Origin: Kyrpidia spormannii
GTDB lineage: Bacteria; Bacillota; Bacilli; Kyrpidiales; Kyrpidiaceae
DNA length: 64,000 nucleotides
Direction: 5' to 3'
Assembly: GCF_002804065.1 (NCBI RefSeq)
Contig: NZ_CP024955.1
Coordinates: 2,294,001 to 2,358,000 of the forward strand
Under the pieces are notes generated by a model. It had not been told where the DNA came from, searched no databases, and was given only the letters and a program-made list of their open reading frames with translations. Shown here one piece after another: positions 31,308-39,431 of the stretch; the stretch's first letter is position 1, and the number at the start of each line of letters is the position of its first letter. The position numbers were made by a program, and so were the translations under genes.

Positions 31308-31967
31308 CTATGCTTCCTCCTCCAATCGGCGAAGGTCTTCATTACTCCCGATCACCACGAGGATATCTTGTTCCCTCAACCGATCGTCGGCGAGAGGCGA
31401 GATATTGATATTCTCCCCCCGTTTAATGGCCATGACGTTGCAGCCATATTTGGCCCGAATGTCGAGTTGGCGCAAAGTTTTCCCCACCATTCCTTTACCA
31501 GCCGCCACTTCAGCGATGCTGTAATCGGGCGAAAGCTCGATGTAATCGAGAATGTTGGGCGAGACCAGATTATGCGCGACCCGCAATCCCATGTCCCGTT
31601 CCGGGTGCACCACCCGATCCGCACCGATCCGGGACAGAACTTTCCCATGCAGTTCGGTCTGGGCTTTCGCGACTATAAAAGGCACCCCTAACTCCCGGAC
31701 AATTAAGGTGCAGAGAATACTGGCCTGGATATCCCCACCGATCCCGACCACGGCCACGTCAAAATTCCGCAGGCCCAAAGCCCGGAGCGCCTGTTCGTCC
31801 GTCGCGTCCGCCTGAACCGCGTGGGTCACCGAATCCATAATATCTTCGATCACTTCCCGGTCTCCGTCGATCGCCAGCACTTCGTGTCCCGTTTGATACA
31901 GCGTCTTGGCCACGCTGGAACCAAACCGGCCCAGTCCAATGACGACGAATTGTTTCAATAAAGCCAC
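31308..31967 (-). CDS. ktrA: Potassium uptake regulatory subunit KtrA
   Basis: This cytoplasmic RCK-type gating ring subunit binds nucleotide and controls the KtrB channel. It has 219 residues. The RCK-N Rossmann motif VIGLGRFGSSVAKTL (8-22) is followed by the RCK-C domain from about residue 135 (in B. subtilis a c-di-AMP site). It begins three bases after ktrB, so the pair is co-transcribed, in the order ktrB-ktrA. No c-di-AMP riboswitch fits the short upstream region. Confidence 0.92.
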   Translation of the reverse strand: MALLKQFVVIGLGRFGSSVAKTLYQTGHEVLAIDGDREVIEDIMDSVTHAVQADATDEQALRALGLRNFDVAVVGIGGDIQASILCTLIVRELGVPFIVAKAQTELHGKVLSRIGADRVVHPERDMGLRVAHNLVSPNILDYIELSPDYSIAEVAAGKGMVGKTLRQLDIRAKYGCNVMAIKRGENINISPLADDRLREQDILVVIGSNEDLRRLEEEA

Positions 31968-31970
31968 CTC

Positions 31971-33317
31971 CTATCCCACGAACAAATTCTCTTCCGGGTA
32001 CCGCAGGACCGCCTTTTTCCTCCCCCGCTGCGCCAAAGCCAACCCCAAGGTCAGAGGCCCCACCCGACCAATATACATCATCAATAAGATCATAAACCGA
32101 CCCGGAGGGGACAATTCGGGGGTCAGATTCGTGGAGAGTCCCACCGTACCGAAAGCCGATGTCGTCTCATAGAGTAAACGGATAAAATTGACCGGCTCCA
32201 TTAACGTCAGGATAAAGGTCCACGTGGCGATCAACATGATCGACATAATCGCAATCGACAACGACTTGTAGATCGTTTTTGTGGAAATCGTTCGTCCGTA
32301 CAACACCACGTTCTCCTTGTCGGTGATGACGGACCAGGTAAACAGGACAATGGCGGCGAAAGTGACCGTCTTGATTCCCCCGCCGGTCGAACCGGGCGAA
32401 GCGCCGATGAACATCAACACGATATCCAAAAATAAAGACGGAGTGGACAACTGGCTGATATCTACCGTGGTATACCCCGCCGTGCGGCTGGTGACGCTGA
32501 GGAATAACGCCGAAAAGATCTTTCCCTTCCAATCCAATAGTCCAAAAGTCTGAGGCCGGTTCCATTCTAAAGCCAAAAACGCCGCCGCACCCGCCAGCAG
32601 CAGCCCCAGTGATGTGATCACCACAAGTTTCGTATGAAGACTCAGCCGCCGACTCCGGCGACGCTTCATAAGATCCACGATCACCGTGAAGCCCATGCCC
32701 CCGAGGATGATCAAGGCCATGATGGTCAGGTTCACGACGGGATCCTCAGCATAACCCGACAAACTGCGAAAATCCCCGAATAAATCGAACCCGGCGTTAC
32801 AGAAAGCGGACACGCCGTGAAAAACCCCGAAATACAGCGCCCGCCACCACGGCATATCGAAACTCCAACGCGCAGCGAGGATGAGGGCGCCGATTCCCTC
32901 CACCGTCAAAGTCATCAACACCACATTGCGACTAAATTTGACCAGCCCAGAAAGGGTGCCCACATTGAGCGATTCCTGAATGACCAGCCGTTCCTTGAGA
33001 CCGATTCGGTGCCGGGACATGATGAGCAGGAAAGTCGCCACGGTCATAAATCCCAAACCGCCGATCTGAATAAGCAGAAGAATAACCACTTGTCCAAAAT
33101 GGCTGAAGTACGTTCCGGTATCGACCACCACCAGCCCGGTGACGCACACCGCGGACGTCGCTGTGAACAGCGCATCCAGAAAGTCCAGCCCCTGCCCGCT
33201 TTGGGAGGAGATGGGCAAGCTGAGAAGGACCCCCCCGACAAAGATAACAGCAGCAAATCCCAACACCAATACCCGGGCTGGGGTCCATATTGAAGGCCGG
33301 CTCGACAACCCTGTCAC
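31971..33317 (-). CDS. ktrB: Potassium transporter KtrB
   Basis: This TrkH/KtrB-type membrane channel subunit imports K+ (often Na+-coupled). It has 448 residues. Four M1-P-M2 repeats are visible with selectivity loops such as ATSAVCVTGL, SAFCNAGFD, TSRTAGYTTVD and SAFGTVGLST, each with the key glycine. The gene stands 146 bp downstream of rplT; that terminator separates the units. Confidence 0.93.
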   Translation of the reverse strand: MTGLSSRPSIWTPARVLVLGFAAVIFVGGVLLSLPISSQSGQGLDFLDALFTATSAVCVTGLVVVDTGTYFSHFGQVVILLLIQIGGLGFMTVATFLLIMSRHRIGLKERLVIQESLNVGTLSGLVKFSRNVVLMTLTVEGIGALILAARWSFDMPWWRALYFGVFHGVSAFCNAGFDLFGDFRSLSGYAEDPVVNLTIMALIILGGMGFTVIVDLMKRRRSRRLSLHTKLVVITSLGLLLAGAAAFLALEWNRPQTFGLLDWKGKIFSALFLSVTSRTAGYTTVDISQLSTPSLFLDIVLMFIGASPGSTGGGIKTVTFAAIVLFTWSVITDKENVVLYGRTISTKTIYKSLSIAIMSIMLIATWTFILTLMEPVNFIRLLYETTSAFGTVGLSTNLTPELSPPGRFMILLMMYIGRVGPLTLGLALAQRGRKKAVLRYPEENLFVG

Positions 33318-33432
33318 CCACCCATCTGATTCCGTATAATCCCTGGTCCCCTCGCCTCCAGGTACCGACTGCTTGTCCGCTGATAGTATGTATCATCACT
33401 CTACATAGGGAAAACTATATGCTCTCGTATAA

Positions 33433-33461
33433 GGAAAGACCTACCAGGTAGGTCTTTCCCA
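33433..33461 (-). terminator. Terminator after rplT
   Basis: GGAAAGACCTACC and GGTAGGTCTTTCC form a near-perfect palindrome three bases past the rplT stop, followed by TTATAC on the minus strand. It lacks a long T-run, but its position supports termination. Confidence 0.7.
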
Positions 33462-33463
33462 AA

Positions 33464-33823
33464 TCAAGCATTTAATTTGGTTTTGGCCAGGTTTGCCAAT
33501 TCCGTAAAAGCTTTATCATCGTTGACGGCCAAATCCGCCAACATCTTGCGGTTCACTTCCACCCCTGCCATTTTCAATCCATGCATCAAGCGACTGTAAG
33601 AAAGGCCGTTCAACCGAGCCGCCGCATTGATCCGGCTGATCCACAGTTTGCGAAAATCCCGCTTGCGCTGCCGCCGATCTCGGTAGGCGTACATCAGCGA
33701 TTTCATCACCTGCTGATTCGCCATCTTGTACAAGCGGTGTTTCGCCCCAAAATACCCCCGGGCTAGTTTAATCACCTTTTTTCTGCGGCGCCGGGTGACC
33801 GGCCCTCCTTTAACTCGTGCCAT
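33464..33823 (-). CDS. rplT: Ribosomal protein L20
   Basis: This is a large-subunit assembly protein, 119 residues, with the usual basic N-terminus ([25 protein letters not shown]). It is the last gene of infC-rpmI-rplT. In Bacilli, L20 represses its own operon by acting on the infC leader; a leader with a terminator is present here. Confidence 0.98.
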   Translation of the reverse strand: MARVKGGPVTRRRRKKVIKLARGYFGAKHRLYKMANQQVMKSLMYAYRDRRQRKRDFRKLWISRINAAARLNGLSYSRLMHGLKMAGVEVNRKMLADLAVNDDKAFTELANLAKTKLNA

Positions 33824-33875
33824 GACTCAAACCCCCTGTTTTTGGTCCTGTCTCTTCCCGCTTCGGCTTCTTTTA

Positions 33876-34076
33876 TTATTTTAAATAGGTCACCAATTGC
33901 CGGACCCGCTTAAAATCCCCCTTGGAAACCAAAGCGGCTTTACGCAGTTTACGCTTCCTCTTCGGCGTCTTCCCCGTAAACAAATGGCTGTGATACGCGT
34001 GAAACCGCTTCAGTTTCCCGGATCCCGTTTTCCGGAACCGCTTCGCCGCGGCCCGTTGGGTTTTCATCTTCGGCAT
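33876..34076 (-). CDS. rpmI: Ribosomal protein L35
   Basis: This 66-residue basic protein ([24 protein letters not shown]) is a canonical L35. It lies between infC (21 bp upstream) and rplT (52 bp downstream) in the conserved operon. Confidence 0.98.
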   Translation of the reverse strand: MPKMKTQRAAAKRFRKTGSGKLKRFHAYHSHLFTGKTPKRKRKLRKAALVSKGDFKRVRQLVTYLK

Positions 34077-34097
34077 TCCTGCTCCTCCATTCCGTGA

Positions 34098-34622
34098 TCA
34101 GTGGTTCGACTGCTTGGGGGCAAGAATCATGATCATGTTCCGCCCCTCTAACTTCGGAGGCCGCTCCACCACGCACAGGTTCTCCACTTCTTTCGCCATG
34201 CGCTCGAGGATCCCTTGGCCAATCCGGGTGTGGGTGATCTCCCGGCCGCGGAAACGAACCGTGGCTTTCACCTTGTCCCCCTGCTCCAGAAAACGGACCA
34301 CCGCCCGGAGTTTGGTTTGAAAATCGTGGTCTTCAATGTTGGGAGTGAGCCGCACTTCTTTGAGACTCACGATCTTTTGGTTGCGCCGAGCTTCTTTGTC
34401 GCGTTTGGACTGTTCGTATTTATACTTACCATAATCCATGATTCGACAAACCGGCGGCTTGGCCGTGGGCGCAACGTTGACCAGGTCCAGGTTTTTTTCG
34501 GCTGCGATGCGAAGGGCATCCCGCAACGAAACGATTCCCAACTGCTCGCCGTCCACATCGATCAACCGCACTTCCCGGGCCCGAATCTGTTCGTTCACTT
34601 GCAGATCTTCCTTGCTAATCAT
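34098..34622 (-). CDS. infC: Translation initiation factor IF-3
   Basis: IF-3 monitors start codon selection on the 30S subunit. The N-domain (NEQIRAREVRLIDVDGEQLGIV) and C-domain are both present in 174 residues. The start region reads ATG ATT AGC after GGAGGTGACAG. In relatives infC begins at the rare codon ATT followed by AGC, so initiation at ATT (34617-34619) instead of, or as well as, the ATG at 34622 is possible. This matters because IF-3 autoregulates through rare start codons. Confidence 0.96.
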   Translation of the reverse strand: MISKEDLQVNEQIRAREVRLIDVDGEQLGIVSLRDALRIAAEKNLDLVNVAPTAKPPVCRIMDYGKYKYEQSKRDKEARRNQKIVSLKEVRLTPNIEDHDFQTKLRAVVRFLEQGDKVKATVRFRGREITHTRIGQGILERMAKEVENLCVVERPPKLEGRNMIMILAPKQSNH

Positions 34623-34639
34623 CTGTCACCTCCAGTGAT

Positions 34640-34830
34640 GATCCTTCCGCCCGAGAATGGGCGGCCATAAAAAAGCGCGGAACTCTGTCCGCGCCGATTA
34701 TGCATGATGAAGTCACCCGCAGGTGTGACTGGCATCTTTGAAACCCGGCAGCAGTCAGCTTCGACGCCGACGGGTGAGAAGCGGACAGCTTCTACTTGGA
34801 GTTCCCTATTCTTCTGACGAGGACCATCCT
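34640..34830 (-). promoter_or_regulatory. infC-rpmI-rplT leader with intrinsic terminator (L20-type leader)
   Basis: The leader of about 200 nt contains the terminator GCGCGGA-ACTCTG-TCCGCGC (34675-34694; minus-strand T-run at 34668-34674) and a further hairpin CCGCCC/GGGCGG next to the infC ribosome binding site. Upstream pairings such as GAAGCTGTCCGCTTC are visible. Position and layout match the L20 leader of Bacilli, but the L20-binding fold was not modelled. Confidence 0.7.
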
Positions 34831-34850
34831 ACCATAGCCGGGCTCACCGG

Positions 34851-36776
34851 TCAAGGGGTTCTGGTCCGGGCTTCTTCGGCAATCGCGGCGAGGATCTCCT
34901 CGGCGGATCTCCGGCCGAGGTCACCCTGTCCCCGTTTGCGAACCGAGACTTCACCCGTTTGAGCCTCTTGATCCCCGATGACCAGCATGTACGGGATTTT
35001 CTGCACCTGGGCTTCCCGGACTTTGTAGCCGATTTTTTCAGCCCGCCCATCTACTTCAACTCGGAGACCCATGGCCCTTGCCCGGCTCTGCACCTCCTTG
35101 GCGTAGGGCAGGTGTCCGGCGCCAATGGTCAGGATCCGAACTTGCACCGGTGCCAGCCACACGGGAAAGGCTCCGTTGTAATGCTCGATGAGAAGCCCGA
35201 AAAACCGCTCGAACGACCCCAGTACAGCCCGGTGAATCATCACCGGCCGGTGGCGTTCATTGTCCTCGCCGACGTAGGTGAGATCAAATTTCTCGGGCAT
35301 TTGAAAATCCAACTGGATGGTTCCGCATTGGTGGGAACGCCCAAGGCTGTCCTTCACGTGAAAATCGATCTTCGGCCCGTAAAAGGCTCCATCTCCTTCA
35401 TTGATTTGATACTCTAGGCCTCGGCTCTCCAGGGCCTGGCGCAATCCCTCGGTGGCCGCCTCCCACAGTTCATCAGAGCCGGTAGAATTCTCTGGCCGGG
35501 TCGACAACTCCACCCGGTAGGGAAAACCAAACGTGGCATACACGCGATCGATCAAGTCCATACAGGCGAACACTTCGTCTTGGATCTGATCCGGGCGCAC
35601 GAACAAGTGGGCGTCGTCCTGGGTGAACTCCCTGACCCGAAGTAACCCGTGCAGGGCGCCGGACAACTCATGGCGGTGCAGCAACCCGAACTCCGCCATC
35701 CGGATGGGCAGATCCCGATAAGACCGGACCCGGTGTTTAAAGGTGAGGGCGTGACCGGGACAATTCATGGGTTTTAAGGCAAATTCCCGTTCATCCACCT
35801 CGGTGAAATACATGTTTTCTTTGTAGTGATCCCAGTGGCCGGAACGCTCCCAGAGCACCCGGTCCATCAAGATCGGCGTCTTGACCTCTTCATAATCGTA
35901 TTCATTCAGGAACTCCCGCATAAACCGCTCCAGTTCATTGCGGATCACCATGCCCTTGGGGAGAAGAAAAGGCATCCCCGGGGCCTCGTCTGCGAAAAAG
36001 AACAATTCCAAGTCCCGTCCCACCCGGCGGTGATCGCGCTTCCGGGCTTCCTCCACCCGGCGCAGATACTCGTCAAGTTGTCGCTGGGTGGGAAAAGCAG
36101 TGGCGTAGATGCGGGTGAGCATCTCCCGGTTGCTGTCCCCTCGCCAGTATGCACCGGCCAAAGACAACAGTTTAAACGCTTTGATTCGGCCGGTGGAGGG
36201 AAGATGCGGTCCCCGGCACAGATCGGTGAACTCCCCTTGATGGTACACCGTGATCACCGCATCCGGGGGCAGGTCCTGGATGATCTCCACCTTGAACCGG
36301 TCGTCCCGGTCCCGGAACATCGCCAACGCCTCGTCCCGGCCGAGCACTTCCCTGCGAATTGGCAGATCTTCCTTCACCACCCGCTCCATCTCCTGCTCGA
36401 TCTTGGGGAGATCTTCGGGGGTAAATTCATGATCGGCAAAATCATAGTAGAATCCGTCCTCGATCACCGGTCCAATGGCGAACTTCGTGCCCGGAAACAG
36501 GCGGCTTACAGCCTGGGCCATCACGTGAGCACAGGTGTGCCGGTACACCTCCAGGCCCTCGGGATCGTCGAGGGTGACGAATTCCACCTCCCCATCCTCT
36601 TGCACAGGCGTCGAAAGGTCTACCAGCTTCCCGTTCCACTTGGCCGCCACGGCATTTTTGCCCAGGGACCGGGACAGACTCCCGGCCACTTCTGCCAGAG
36701 TGACCCCTTTCTCGAATTCCCGAACCGAACCGTCCTTCAAGCGGATCCTTACAGGATCTGTAACCTTTACACTCAT
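34851..36776 (-). CDS. thrS: Threonyl-tRNA synthetase
   Basis: This class II synthetase has 641 residues from ATG 36776 (MSVKVTDPVRIRL), with GGAGG eight bases upstream. Domains: TGS (about 1-65), the editing/SAD domain with HTCAHVMAQAV, the catalytic core with MNCPGHALTF, and the C-terminal anticodon-binding domain. It is preceded by a T-box riboswitch and a perfect promoter, so expression should rise when tRNA-Thr is uncharged. Confidence 0.97.
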   Translation of the reverse strand: MSVKVTDPVRIRLKDGSVREFEKGVTLAEVAGSLSRSLGKNAVAAKWNGKLVDLSTPVQEDGEVEFVTLDDPEGLEVYRHTCAHVMAQAVSRLFPGTKFAIGPVIEDGFYYDFADHEFTPEDLPKIEQEMERVVKEDLPIRREVLGRDEALAMFRDRDDRFKVEIIQDLPPDAVITVYHQGEFTDLCRGPHLPSTGRIKAFKLLSLAGAYWRGDSNREMLTRIYATAFPTQRQLDEYLRRVEEARKRDHRRVGRDLELFFFADEAPGMPFLLPKGMVIRNELERFMREFLNEYDYEEVKTPILMDRVLWERSGHWDHYKENMYFTEVDEREFALKPMNCPGHALTFKHRVRSYRDLPIRMAEFGLLHRHELSGALHGLLRVREFTQDDAHLFVRPDQIQDEVFACMDLIDRVYATFGFPYRVELSTRPENSTGSDELWEAATEGLRQALESRGLEYQINEGDGAFYGPKIDFHVKDSLGRSHQCGTIQLDFQMPEKFDLTYVGEDNERHRPVMIHRAVLGSFERFFGLLIEHYNGAFPVWLAPVQVRILTIGAGHLPYAKEVQSRARAMGLRVEVDGRAEKIGYKVREAQVQKIPYMLVIGDQEAQTGEVSVRKRGQGDLGRRSAEEILAAIAEEARTRTP

Positions 36777-36810
36777 CCGAACTTCCTCCTTGTTTGTTGT
36801 CAACACCACA

Positions 36811-37130
36811 CATCAAAAAAGCGCCTTCATCCCGCCGAATCGGCAGGGACGAAGACGCTCGTTCGTGGTTCCACCCTACTTTAACTTGTAAGGGGTCGCC
36901 TTGGTCGCCCACGTTCCCCTCACAAGTCCTCCTTCGCCGTTAACGCCGGCCACGGCTGCGCTTACTTGCCGCCCCCACGTCAGGACGGGTTGGGCGCGCG
37001 GCTACGAGGGGGTTTTCCCAAACGTTCCTCGGCAAGGAGCTTCCACCCGCCCACGTATCGAAGCGGCTCCTCTCTCTGGCCCGATCCCGCCGGTACTCTC
37101 CTCGGTCATCGCCTTTTCTCACTGATCCAT
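36811..37130 (-). promoter_or_regulatory. T-box riboswitch controlling thrS
   Basis: The minus strand carries the T-box core AGGGTGGAACCACG (about 36866-36882). It is followed by a terminator, roughly AGCGTCTTCGTCCC...GGGATGAAGGCGCT, with six T (about 36815-36860). About 240 nt of leader upstream can hold stem I, including an AGTA-type motif and AGAGAGAGG. The specifier codon was not identified with certainty; a threonine codon is expected. Confidence 0.88.
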
Positions 37131-37167
37131 TCAGAACCTGAGATACAAGTTAATCCTCTGGGGCCGT

Positions 37168-37196
37168 ATTATAAACATCGTGCCACCGGATGTCAA
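37168..37196 (-). promoter_or_regulatory. thrS promoter, perfect sigma-A consensus
   Basis: TTGACA (37191-37196), a 17-bp spacer and TATAAT (37168-37173) are both perfect, the strongest-looking promoter in the window. Full strength fits a gene controlled by termination. Confidence 0.9.
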
Positions 37197-37200
37197 TTCA

Positions 37201-37234
37201 CATCAAATCCCCGTCTTGGGACGGGGATTTGATG
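37201..37234. repeat. 15-bp perfect inverted repeat just upstream of the thrS promoter
   Basis: Arms CATCAAATCCCCGTC (37201-37215) and GACGGGGATTTGATG (37220-37234) are separated by 4 nt. No T-run follows on either strand. The repeat starts five bases from the -35 box of thrS. It could be an operator, a terminator without T-tract, or the remains of a small element. The following 37235-37406 holds no gene I can support. Confidence 0.7.
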
Positions 37235-37406
37235 CCTTGCGCATCTGGTTTTGGGGTAATCTCATCGACCACAGCATAACCGCGACTCGCACATCGTCCA
37301 ATAATCGTCTCTCAATACGAGTTGTTGAACCCCACATACACGACATAGCACTATCTGGTTGAATTATAAGTTGCACTTAAATTCTTGTCAAGGACGAATT
37401 TCCAGT

Positions 37407-37649
37407 CTATGAGCTCTCTTCGCTGAACCTGTCACCGTCCTCCGCCGGCGTCCGCTCTCCGGACGATGTGCCCCCCTGCCCGTTCAAATGATCGATGGTC
37501 CCGCTCCGATAGCTGTCCATGACCTGACGGTGGGTTTCAAGAAGACTTTCGGCTTCATCTTGCAACAAACGCCAAGTGCCAGGGCCCCACTCGTTTTCCT
37601 GAGACTCGGTACCCCCCGGTCGTCCTTCCACTCGACTGCGATTCGACAT
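37407..37649 (-). CDS. Hypothetical small hydrophilic protein (80 aa)
   Basis: I do not recognise this gene. From ATG 37649 it would encode a soluble, acidic and polar protein (EWGPGTWRLLQDEAESLLETHRQVMD) without membrane segments or cysteines. A weak GGGGGCGGCGAGG precedes the start. A longer reading begins at 37712. It follows the VOC gene on the same strand. It might be a spore-related small protein, but that is only an impression. Confidence 0.4.
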   Translation of the reverse strand: MSNRSRVEGRPGGTESQENEWGPGTWRLLQDEAESLLETHRQVMDSYRSGTIDHLNGQGGTSSGERTPAEDGDRFSEESS

Positions 37650-37747
37650 ATCCTCGCCGCCCCCTTTCGGCTTTCCCTCGTAGCCTTCGAAGTGGGCGAC
37701 ATTTTTATGCAAGGACTGTCAAACTCACTTCATCACCGATGGCCCAG

Positions 37748-38137
37748 TTATTGACCACCTTGGATAGCAGAAAGAAAATACAGTCGATTCCCATCCGGGT
37801 CGGTGAGGCTGACCGCTCTGTACCCCCAAGGCTGGTCTTCGGGCACCCCTTCAAAATCCACCTGGCCCCGGAGTGCTTCATACAGGCGATCCACATCTGA
37901 AACGTCAAAACTAATGTGGTCGATCCCCGTTGGATTACCGACCAAATCCGGCTGGCGGTGACCCACCGGCGCTGGCCCGGACGTCTGAAATAGGTACAGC
38001 ACCGCCGTGCCCGCACGAATCGTCGCCCCTGGTGTCTCATCCTCCCCCACAACTTCAAAGCCGAGAACCCGATAAAAAGACAGCGAACGCTGTAGGTCCC
38101 GAACCGCGACCCCGACATTATTGACACCTGTGATCAC
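37748..38137 (-). CDS. VOC-family (glyoxalase/dioxygenase-like) protein
   Basis: This is a vicinal oxygen chelate fold protein of 129 residues. Two beta-alpha-beta-beta-beta halves are visible: GVNNVGVAVRDLQRSLSFYRVLGFEVV and GIDHISFDVSDVDRLYEAL...LTDPDGNRLYFL. Likely metal ligands are the histidine in GIDHIS and the final-strand region; the first-half histidine is replaced (NNVG). The start GTG 38137 is preferred because the upstream GTG overlaps GGGAGG. Reaction unknown. Confidence 0.8.
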   Translation of the reverse strand: MITGVNNVGVAVRDLQRSLSFYRVLGFEVVGEDETPGATIRAGTAVLYLFQTSGPAPVGHRQPDLVGNPTGIDHISFDVSDVDRLYEALRGQVDFEGVPEDQPWGYRAVSLTDPDGNRLYFLSAIQGGQ

Positions 38138-38341
38138 ACAGCACACCTCCCTGAACGTGAATTTTTACTGGTCCATCGAAGGATCTGCATTAATCTTTCG
38201 ACGCCCCGGCAAAAACTCCTGTTTTATGAAATCACCCGCCGCGCCGCAGGTGGTATCGGTCAAGTCGTCCAACATGTAAAATAGACTTAGTCTCAAGAAT
38301 GCCACCCATTTTATCTTTGAATCGGACAAGGAGTGAAATTC

Positions 38342-38833
38342 ATGGAACCAGTCGTTGTCAAAGCTATCCAAGACGAATACCCAGACGCCTTTTCGTGGTG
38401 TTACGGCTGCGGAAGACTGAATGAGAAGGGGCATCATTTTCGCACTGGATGGGAGGGGGACCGGACGGTCACCTACTTTACTCCGGAACCGGAACACACT
38501 GCAATACCGGGTTTTGTGTACGGTGGAGTCATTGCTTCCCTCATCGATTGCCACGGAACCGGATCCGCCTCCCTGGCGCTGCACCGGAAGAACGGACACG
38601 AGGTCGGTGACGGAGCGGAACCGCCACGTTTTGTGACCGGCTCCTTAAAAGTAAAATTTATCCGTCCGACGCCTCAGGGGGTTCAGTTAAAAGCTGTGGG
38701 TACGGTTGAAGAAATCAGCCCTACGAAGTGGAAGGTGGACGCGGAAGTCTATGCGGGCGATACCCTCTGCGCCAAGGGCGAAGTCATCGCCGTGTTGATG
38801 CCGGACACCTTCGTGAAACAAGGTGAGCAATAG
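38342..38833 (+). CDS. Hotdog-fold thioesterase (PaaI-like)
   Basis: This is a probable acyl-CoA thioesterase of 163 residues. The central helix GFVYGGVIASLIDCHGTGSASLAL contains an acidic residue at the usual catalytic position, and CYGCG near the N-terminus matches a subfamily of hotdog proteins. ATG 38342 follows AAGGAGTGAAATTC. It is a single gene, divergent from the VOC gene. Substrate is not identifiable. Confidence 0.82.
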   Translation: MEPVVVKAIQDEYPDAFSWCYGCGRLNEKGHHFRTGWEGDRTVTYFTPEPEHTAIPGFVYGGVIASLIDCHGTGSASLALHRKNGHEVGDGAEPPRFVTGSLKVKFIRPTPQGVQLKAVGTVEEISPTKWKVDAEVYAGDTLCAKGEVIAVLMPDTFVKQGEQ

Positions 38834-39049
38834 GTTCGAAAACACTTGCAAAAACAAGGGAAGGATCTTGAACAGGTCCAAGCCCCTTCCCCTAAGCAGC
38901 ATCTTTTAGGGTTGACTGGCCAGCGTCTGTTAAGAGTTGACGACTGCATTTAACTAGTAACAGACACCCAACAAAGAAACGCGAAAACGCATCCATTCCC
39001 AATTGTACCCATGATCGATCATGGCGCATCATCACAGCATTCTTCAAAA

Positions 39050-39138
39050 TGGTGCCGGGAGCGGGGCTCGAACCCGCACGGGGCTATGCCCCAACAGATT
39101 TTAAGTCTGTTGCGTCTGCCGATTCCGCCATCCCGGCA
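39050..39138 (-). tRNA. tRNA-Leu (anticodon TAA)
   Basis: The minus-strand sequence starts TGCCGGGATGGCGGAAT, has anticodon loop CTTAAAA (TAA), a long variable arm (GGGGCATAGCCCC) as in leucine tRNAs, and an encoded CCA. It is 89 nt long and solitary. Confidence 0.96.
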
Positions 39139-39431
39139 CATCTGCTGCAAAACTACATTTTAAGATCCGAAGGGCTTCGGCCCGATACCTGTACGCCGGC
39201 CATGGATTTTGACCTTGACCGGGCAAAATTAAGCATATCGCCATACGGGCAACTGTGTCAAGGCATCCGACGAGAGCGGGCACATATGGTTTTGGACCCA
39301 CTGGATGCAGCGGTTAACGTTCCCTTATTCACCCCAATAGATTCATCCAAACGACGACGCATCTGATCCGGGCTGGGACCGCCGCCTGTCGGGCGAACCG
39401 TCAAGCAGCGGCCCACTCCCGTTCCTAAAGG
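39139..39431. other. Intergenic gap without recognised feature
   Basis: Between tRNA-Leu and the coxL stop I see no convincing gene, and no clear terminator or repeat. Confidence 0.5.

Noticed and set aside
33318-33432. Possible c-di-AMP (ydaO) riboswitch in front of ktrB
   Set aside because: Only about 115 bp are available and no ydaO-like motif is visible.
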